Source of the DNA: Oscheius sp. JU75 | Lineage: Eukaryota; Nematoda; Chromadorea; Rhabditida; Rhabditidae | NCBI GenBank assembly: GCA_037178855.1 | Contig: JASJZC010000002.1 | Coordinates: 1,178,001-1,242,000, forward strand | Direction of reading: 5' to 3' | Length of the DNA: 64,000 bases | Shown here: piece after piece, positions 57,358-64,000 of the stretch | Layout of the letters: each line of letters begins with the position of its first letter | Position numbering within the stretch: position 1 is the stretch's first letter | Translations under genes and position numbers: made by a program | Notes under the pieces: model-generated | What the model was told of the DNA's origin: nothing | Seen by the model: the letters and a program-made list of their open reading frames with translations, nothing else | Database searches by the model: none

Positions 57358-60018
57358 TCAATATGCACGTCTAGAAGTAGTCATCAGGATCTCGTTGTAC
57401 TGTTCTCGCAGTGCCATGACCTGAGGAAAACATAATAACCCAAACAAGTTTACAAGACTACCTCTTCCTTGATCTTCTGGTAGTTTGTCTCAGCATTTCT
57501 GGTTTCTACAACCTTCCTGACTTCTTGATTACTCTCTTCCAAAAGCTCAATCTTCCGGACAAGAGACTTTTGCTGAAAATGTTCTATCACTGTCTTTCAC
57601 TAAAAAAAACCGAGGCATAGTTAGGATCCTCCTCTAACCGCCTTTCAAGTTTTTCGGAATTCATCTCGAGAGAATCCTGTTCGCTTTCTAGCTTTGGAAC
57701 CCAGTTTGAGAGTTCCTCACGGTTCTTTTCCAGTTCCTAAAAATTCGGTAGCAACACAACTAGAAAAAGAGTACTGAAATGTTCTGCTGTGCCTCTCGGG
57801 AAAGTTGGTCTAAGTCAGCAAACTGTTCTGCCTGTTCGGTCAGTTCAATCTCTCTGCGACCGAATGTCTCGATCTCCGAATGGAGATTGGTCTCCATCTC
57901 ATCTATGGTGATCATTTCTTCTTGGAGACGAACGTGCACTGAAAGATGAGGTCGGATCAGATAAGAGGAACAGATCCTACAGTCTTGGAGATCTTTGGGC
58001 GAGGCGTTCTCGTCGAGAGAGGCGTCGTGAAGAAGAGCTGGGTCCAGGTCATTGACTCGGGTCTCGATAGAGACCTGGAAAGTTTATGTGAGCCAGAAAG
58101 ACAGAGAGACAGAGACTGACCTTCCCCAGGTTGACCGATATCTTCTGTAGGGTCTGAACAACAGCTGCAGCGTACTCCTCGGTATCCATCTGCAGCATAT
58201 GCATCTCATGGTCGTAGTTGTTCAAAAACTCGGAGATCTCTCTGTCCTTCACAGCTAGCTCCCGGTATCTCTCACTGTTTTTGACTGAAAGAGCGTTTCA
58301 TCCGGCTTCAGTAGACCGCTTACTGTATTGAGAGTCATCGTTTTCAAAGTTGTGGAGTTCATCCGAGCATTGATCTATAGCTTCTTTCGTGGATTGAAGC
58401 CTGAAACTTGACATTGGAAGTCACTAAATTAACATACTGTTTCTCCATAGTGGCTATGTCTTCAGTGTTGCGTTTCATGCTCTCCTGGAGCTTTCTTTTC
58501 CTCTGTTCGGGTGTGTCGACCTCGGCCATTTCAGAGGTCAGGTCGGATTGCTTCTTTGCCAGAGCAGCCAGAGTCTCGTTCAGTTCGACAGCCTTTCTCT
58601 TGAGGGTGGACTGCTCGAGTTCCAGCTCAAGTTGGGCTTTCTTGTCCTCTAGAGAGGCTAGCTCTCCTGTCAATAGTCCGACCTGAATTAGTCTGTCTCT
58701 CTCGGGCTCGGTCTCTCTGCTTTTCTGTCTCTCTGTATCTTACCTCATTCTTCAAATGTTCCGCCTCGTCCTTCAGCTGCTCAAACCGATCCTTGATCCC
58801 TGGCTCCATATTGGCTACAGTCTCCTCATTCTGTCTCTTCTGTTGTCCGATTTCAATCTCCAACTGGGCGAGCTCTTCTTCTCTCATCTTCTTCTCACTG
58901 TACAGCTCTTGAACAGCTTTCTCTTGCTCGTCTGCTATCTCTCTCTGTCTCTTGGCCTCCATCTCAATTTGGCCCATGTCCCCATTAGTATGCATTTTAT
59001 CAATGATGATGTTGAGTTCGACCAGACGAGCCTGGTGTTGGCGGAGCTCCACGGCACTTTCTTGGGCTCTGGAACAGCTTTAAGACAGAACTGAACCGTC
59101 TACCTCGACTCATAGGCAGCTGTCTCTCTCCTGTCCTTCTCTCCTTGAGAATACACATCTTCCAGTCTCTGAATCTCCGCTCTAAGCTGTCCCATCTTGG
59201 CACGAAGAATGCCGATAAAGTAGCTCTTGTCCAGGACTTGACGTTGACTACCAGTTCCCATTCGACTGATGGCTCGACCTCCACTGAGTCCCTGCTGGGT
59301 GACAGGACGGAGAGCTGCGGTAATGGGTCGAGAGTAGCCGGTTCCGGGAGGTTGGGAGCCCTGAACAGAATATTTCTATACCGTTATTGGATTGTCTTGG
59401 ATCGTTACAAGACAGTCCAGTCGAAAAAAGAGACAGAGACAACCGTCATCTGTCTGTACAATGTCCTGCAGCTAAGGTAACAGTTATCCTTAAACTGACA
59501 AGGATCTAAGCAGAACAGAATAGTTGGACTGACGAAAACCAATAAGAAAAAATTTCTAACATTGACAGGGTAAAAGGATCACAAGATGACAGTAAAGTAT
59601 GATGAGAGTGACAGGTGTACAGCCATAGACCAAGAAGAACTAATTGAGAAGGATACAGAATGACAGGGGGCAGGATAAGAAAGTTACAGGATGACAGTTT
59701 AGAACAAGAGACAGTGACGCAAAACCAATAAGAAAAAACTACCTACCGCAGAAGATGGTGGTCGAACGAATCCGGAAACCGGTCTCTCTCCCATACGACT
59801 TCCAGGAATACTTGTACCGGCTCTTGAAGGTGGAGCAGGTCCCATTCTACTAGGAGGAGCTCGCGAAGGTGGTCGCGGGGCTGAAGGAACATCTTTTATT
59901 TCGATAATTGATTCTTACCCTCATTGGCTGGAACATGAACTGGCGCACCCGATCCTCTTCTAGCACTAGCTGCTCTACCAGCTGATGTCTTGGGGCGTGC
60001 TGATGGGGGTCGTGACAT
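57358..60018 (-). CDS. ift-74: Intraflagellar transport protein IFT74
   Basis: IFT-B core subunit. It pairs with IFT81 and carries tubulin in cilia. Exons in coding order: 59919-60018, 59747-59880, 59104-59360, 58744-59068, 58438-58682, 58324-58400, 58121-58284, 57981-58074, 57775-57938, 57611-57736, 57462-57572, 57358-57420, all in phase, 619 aa (human about 600). Residues 1-90 are basic, Pro/Ser/Arg-rich (MSRPPSARPKTSAGRAARAS). The IFT74 hallmarks RPVTQQGLSG (about 95-104) and RQVLDKSYFIGILRAKM follow. From about 130 to 615 it is continuous coiled coil. The start is one base after a CTCTTCAG acceptor. The intron after exon 10 has a weak donor (GTTTTTTTTAG) but is needed for frame. A consensus X-box lies 91 bp upstream, as expected for a DAF-19/RFX-controlled ciliary gene. 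Confidence 0.95.
58682..58745. repeat. TCTCTGTC-type tract in IFT74 intron 4
   Basis: Plus-strand pyrimidine, hence purine on the sense strand; fills the 61-bp intron. Confidence 0.75.
59480..59720. repeat. TGACAG-rich array in IFT74 intron 2
   Basis: At least six TGACA(G) units spaced 20-50 bases apart on the plus strand, resembling 55.3-56.2 kb. Confidence 0.5.
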
Positions 60019-60109
60019 TCTGAAGAGAGAAATTTATTGGGAATTTAAAAAAAAGCACGGAGAATCTGTGAGAACAAAGAGAACAGCGAGCTTTTAAAGA
60101 AGGGACAGC

Positions 60110-60123
60110 GTCGCCATGGTAAC
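60110..60123. promoter_or_regulatory. X-box (RFX/DAF-19 binding site) of ift-74
   Basis: GTCGCCATGGTAAC matches the nematode X-box consensus GTHNYYATRRNAAC at every position and is a near-palindrome. It lies 91 bp before the ift-74 start codon, within the usual range for ciliary genes. Confidence 0.85.
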
Positions 60124-60189
60124 CAGTGGTCAACAGCTGGAAATAGGCAAAGGGATAGAGGGAGAGACAGATAGACAGAGAGACAGAGG

Positions 60190-60465
60190 GACAGAGGATC
60201 CTATCTTCCCAATAACGTTGCTCATCCTGTCGAAGTATTTCCCCTGTCCGGGAAGCTGCCACTTTTCTTGTCTGATGAGAGAGAAGCGACGAAAGTTCCG
60301 ATAGTAGAGCTTCGTGAAGTGCATTAATTACAAGTGTACCAGCAATTTGCAATTAATACTTCTGCAAACTGTAACCAAGTTGAAGTTCTTTAACAAGTCA
60401 GGTGTTTTCTCTCCAAATTCTGTCCAGAAGCAGCGACTCGTTTCTGTCGGAGCTGGCTGCCTTTT
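60190..60465 (-). pseudogene. Decayed copy of the exon at 464-621
   Basis: DNA similarity to about 470-740 runs through TTGTCTGAYGAGAGAR, AAGCGACGA, TTAATTACAAGT, ACTTCTGCAAA and GGCTGCCTT. On the minus strand the copy at 464-621 is open (GALVAFLSSDKK). Here the same words appear as LVINALHEALL and then, in another frame, GTFVASLSSDKK, so about one base has been lost. No intact gene remains. It lies immediately upstream of the ift-74 X-box. Confidence 0.55.
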
Positions 60466-61075
60466 ACTCTCGTCAGATCGTCTTTGCACAGTCTCAGTCT
60501 CTCTCTATTTATGACTCTCCCTTTCCAGTTGTAGCCGAAAACTATGTTTATGACTGTCGGGATACAACGGCTTGTTCTCTCTGACTTACACCCTCCATGC
60601 CCCCGAAAAGGTATGCACAATCTTTTCGCCATCTCGAGAGACAGTTCTTTATGGCTGGCCCGACATCCCACTAACCCTCTTTCCACCAAAAGGACATGGC
60701 AGGGTCACGGTTGAGAAAACCCGGTCTCTCTGTCCCTCTCTCTCTCCCTGTTGCCGACTGGAGAGAGACCACCACCAGCAGCCGGCTTGAATAGTCATGG
60801 TGTGTGGGGGTCTCTCTCTCTCTCTGTAGCCCGAATTGGGGCAGCCACCGCTAGCCGCGCAGATTACCGCCAGCCGGTCAACCTTCCGTCATCTTTCTCT
60901 CTCGCCTTTTTGACCTTTTTCTTCAAAGCTTGTTCTTTGCTATTCAAACAAGCCATATTTTACTTCTAGTCACTAACAGGATCTCTCCCATCGTACCACT
61001 GGACTTCAGTTCCGGTATCTGTATCTAATATCCACCATTTTCGGACAGAGAACCTCATTTTCTGTTTTTTACATG

Positions 61076-61116
61076 CTCTGCAAACTTGTAGCGCAGATAA
61101 AAATCTAAAATTTTGC
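61076..61116. repeat. Member of the AAAGTTGT/ACAACTTT repeat family
   Basis: CTGCAAACTTGTAGCGCAGA, then AAATCTAAAATTTTGCAAAA: matches the family consensus on the left arm, with a decayed right arm. Confidence 0.45.
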
Positions 61117-63666
61117 AAAAAATAAAATCTTTGAAATATCATTTTCTAGACCTCTAAAACAGTCGTAACACTTTTGACTAGTTTCTAAGGCTCCGATCTA
61201 GATACTAACCGCGCCCATCGTTGCTTGACTTGCCAGTTCGGACTAACTTTTAAACCAACTGCTGACTGGAGGTTACAATCTCTTGTGAGGTCTTTTGGGT
61301 CGAAAAAAAGATTTTAGAGAGTTTTCATGCCTTGCAAGATTTTCATCTGCTCTATAAGCTTGCAGAACAAGGAAAAAGTGGATAATGTGTTCTTCGGTCA
61401 GAAAAATGGGTTTCTAGACATTCCTTCTAGATCAGTCTCTGACTCCATGTCACTCTGCCTCTCTCTGTCTCTCTGTTAACTTTCCTTCCGTATCTATATT
61501 TTGCCTTTGAAAAGATACAATCCCCTTGTGGCAGCGTCCGTTGCGGCTGACATATCCAAAGGTCACTTACTCTCGCTCCTCCTGCCAGCCATCCCCTGTT
61601 GCGACCGCACGTTGTCTCATCCAAAATTTCAAAAAGCACAAAGTTCTATCAGAAAAAGTCAAACTTCCATCTTCTCAGCAACACGTTTTTGGCAGCTCCT
61701 GCGATCGCATTGGACCGGAAGGTCAATGTCAGTCTTGTCTTCCTCTTCGACTAACAGCTGTCATCCCTTTTGGGTTTGAAAGGTCTGGAAGAGGGACCTA
61801 GCCAGTTCAGTCCATTATTAGTCTCAGGAGAGATAGGGTGAGACTTTTCCGAGATTCCGATAGAGCGATCTACGGTGCGATAAGTTTTAAGATCAATGGA
61901 ATTGTGTAGTACTCTTGTCTCTCTGTCTCTGTATTTCAATGATCAAGCACGAATCTATCTCTTTCCCTTCCTATGTTCGACCAGCTCATTCTATCCATAG
62001 ATCTCTACCATATTTGCCTAGGACTGTCTCTCTTCCACGGTCATCTGGTCAGACGCTTCACCTTGAAGAGATCCAGTAGGAAACTTGTGATCTGGTTACT
62101 GCTTAGAAACAGTCCTCTGCCTCCGTAACTCTGTATCTCTGTCTCTCTCTCTTTTTCTGATTTTCTGTTTCTGTTTCTCTGCCTTTCTGTCTCTCCATAT
62201 CTCCATCCCTTTCCAGTTACTTGTCCCCTTTGTCCACTCATTCTCAGAGACGGAAAACAGCTTGAAACAGGCGTCCAAGTGTTTACAGGAGCTCTCACTC
62301 CTTTGTCCAAAACACGCCCCCACGTATTTCTCACACGTTCTCCTTGTCCTAATACTATTTTGAGAATCCATTTGACTGGGTAATTCAAACAGCGGGAGAC
62401 TTGTTTGTCTTGGTAAGTTTTAGTGTTTTCAAGCCCTTACAAACACTCAAAAGTTTGACACCAAAACACTGGGGGTCTCATGATTTGCAGGGAGGTCTAA
62501 TTGAGGTTGACGTGAGGGCTTGTCAACAATAACAATTTGAGTGTTTTGAACGAGGAAAGGACACTTTTGAAAGTTCTTTCTCATAAGAAAATTAAACGAG
62601 GCGTGTCTGTCCAAAGGCTAGGACCAGTTTCTCAGCATAATTTACGGGTCTCTCCCAAAAGGTTCCTTAATCTTCGAGACCGTCCTTTTTACTCGAGTTA
62701 GCCAGTGTAAAAAGTTTTTCATTGGGAGATGCCAAGTACTGATAGTGGCCAAACTGTTCCTTCCCCTCTGCAACCAAACCAGGTAGAGAGACATAGGGCA
62801 GGAGAGACAGAGAGACAGGCAGACCGGGAAACAGAGACACAAAGAGACAAAGATATGATCTGTACTCATCATTTTCGAAATAATCGCATTCTCATACTCG
62901 TTTTTAGCACTCTTAGTGGTCTCCTTTTTCGGTCGCCTAGATCAAGTTTAACAATCCATTATTTGTACTAACGCATGGGGTGAGACAGGCCAAAGAAGGA
63001 GCTGGGCAGTAGTAGTTCCCTCCTGATCCCATTACTCTTTTGAGAGTTCTATTCCTCGGAAAAGAATGAATGGTGTTGAACACTAATAGGCTAGCCGGAG
63101 AGGTGTCTCCCGCGACCTCAACCCAGTTGTTGCGCCTCTCTCTATCCTCACTCTTGGTATCTTTCTAAATTCAGATGCCGTTTTAACGAACTCTGATATG
63201 AAAAGGGGTAACTTCACTAGACTTTTTTCAATTCCCAATCATCTGTATCCAAGCTGACTCTTTCCCACTTCTGTTTCCTGGTCTCTCTGTTTCTCCTAGT
63301 CTAGAGTACGCCATTCTCTCTCTCCTTCTCGTCCTCGACTCTCGGGTTCCGCGCACCGGTTTGTTCTCACGCAAGAGGGGCAGGAGCGCGACTGAGAGAA
63401 ACACAGTGGCTGGCCCGAACGTCGTCGCCGGACGTTAGCTTTTGTCTCATTTGCCATCTCCATTTCTTGTTTCGATCATCGATCTGTTTTGACTATCAGT
63501 CTCAAAACCCTTTAACAGTGCTTACATGATTGATGTGCTTTCAGCCTGCTGCTGACCTTGGTCCTTCACGGTTCAGATAACGGTACAAGGGATTTGGGTT
63601 TTAGCGGATTCAGGTCATTTAGGGGACCATGACCAGTGATTATCCGGGGCTTGATACGCTTGACCA

Positions 63667-63888
63667 TTACGCAACAATTACCCGTACCAATTTGGGAGCG
63701 CCGAGTAGGAATGTTTCATTGTGCACGACTCCCATGGTCAGGAATACGTACTCTTCCAAAATGGTCTCATACACTCTCTCAAACTCTCTGTTTATGTCCC
63801 CCTTGAAGTCCGGACTCGTTTTGATCTTCCTGTCTTGGAAAAGGGATGAGTCACTCTTTGGATTCTCCTGACTACCTCTCTCTCCCAT
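63667..63888 (-). CDS. Possible exon of an unrecognised minus-strand gene
   Basis: An open minus-strand frame rich in charged residues (DFKGDINREFERVYETILEE, then VFLTMGVVHNETFLLGAPKL). Within it, CCTTTTCCAAG could be an acceptor and TTG|GTACGG a donor, giving an internal exon at about 63688-63835. The family is unknown, and the remainder of a gene could lie beyond the window edge or have been lost. Confidence 0.3.
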   Translation of the reverse strand: MGERGSQENPKSDSSLFQDRKIKTSPDFKGDINREFERVYETILEEYVFLTMGVVHNETFLLGAPKLVRVIVA

Positions 63889-64000
63889 CTTTCTAACTGT
63901 CTTTCTCTCTGATCATAGGATCAAAGAGATATCTCTCGTCTAGATCCCTCCAAAACATGAAACTTGTTGTTTTGTAAACATGAGGACGCACGAGGAAGAT

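Larger units (their letters stand above)
60466..64000. other. Right-hand intergenic region
   Basis: No firm gene to the window edge. Contains a palindromic-family relic at 61076-61116, CT tracts at about 61440-61480 and 62120-62200, a GACAGAGA tract at 62785-62855, and minus-strand ORFs at 62041-62388 and 62642-62872 that run into the repeats and are not recognisable. Confidence 0.4.

Noticed and set aside
62362-62384. Minus-strand GTTTGAATTACCCAGTCAAA resembling spliced leader SL1
   Set aside because: Several mismatches to SL1, no GT donor directly after it, and no Sm site or snRNA-like structure seen; probably chance.
1-64000. CRISPR arrays, intact transposons, viral genes, rRNA
   Set aside because: No spaced direct repeats with unique spacers, no transposase, reverse transcriptase or integrase motifs, and no rRNA-like sequence were seen.

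Overview
The window looks like nuclear DNA from a chromadorean (probably rhabditid) nematode, but not C. elegans itself. The support is a three-exon cuticle collagen, introns that are mostly short and end in TTTTCAG or TTTCCAG, splice-acceptor signals directly before most start codons as expected for spliced-leader trans-splicing, and proteins resembling C. elegans SCC-2/PQN-85, RAS-1, IFT-74 and the nematode-type acireductone dioxygenase. I rebuilt the exons by hand from splice sites and reading phase. All ten multi-exon models below stay in frame from start to stop.

Layout. 1-0.7 kb: last exons or a remnant of an unrecognised minus-strand gene, with a decayed second copy near 60.3 kb. 1.2-13.2 kb (+): NIPBL/Nipped-B/SCC2 cohesin loader, 32 exons, 2186 aa. 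15.3-16.5 kb (+): cuticle collagen. 18.9-27.4 kb (+): MARCH-type RING-CH E3 ligase, 12 exons with very large introns. 32.2-38.1 kb (+): R-Ras-type GTPase with multi-kb introns. 38.8-39.9 kb (-): LITAF-domain protein. 40.8-42.0 kb (-): VIP36/LMAN2-type cargo lectin. 43.5-45.1 kb (+): TauE/SafE-family membrane protein. 48.7-51.4 kb (+): peptide-type class A GPCR. 51.6-52.2 kb (-): acireductone dioxygenase homologue lacking three of four metal ligands. 57.4-60.0 kb (-): IFT74, with a consensus ciliary X-box 91 bp before its start codon.

The genes are unrelated housekeeping, trafficking and signalling genes. I see no operon with typical ~100 bp spacing, no CRISPR array, and no intact transposon or virus. 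Several genes act in membrane traffic or degradation (MARCH, LITAF, LMAN2), but nothing shows them to be a functional cluster.

Introns and intergenic DNA carry several degenerate repeat families: a pervasive ~8-bp (GACAGAGA)n / (TCTCTGTC)n family in roughly 40 tracts, arrays of spaced TGACAG hexamers, a short palindromic element built on AAAGTTGT...ACAACTTT, a tRNA-like relic, and at least two other dispersed repeat pairs. The CT-rich tracts create many spurious ORFs rich in Ser, Leu, Val and Cys. I found no convincing novel biological system. The best leads are the X-box, the trans-splice signatures, the palindromic element and the duplicated, frameshifted exon at the two ends of the window.
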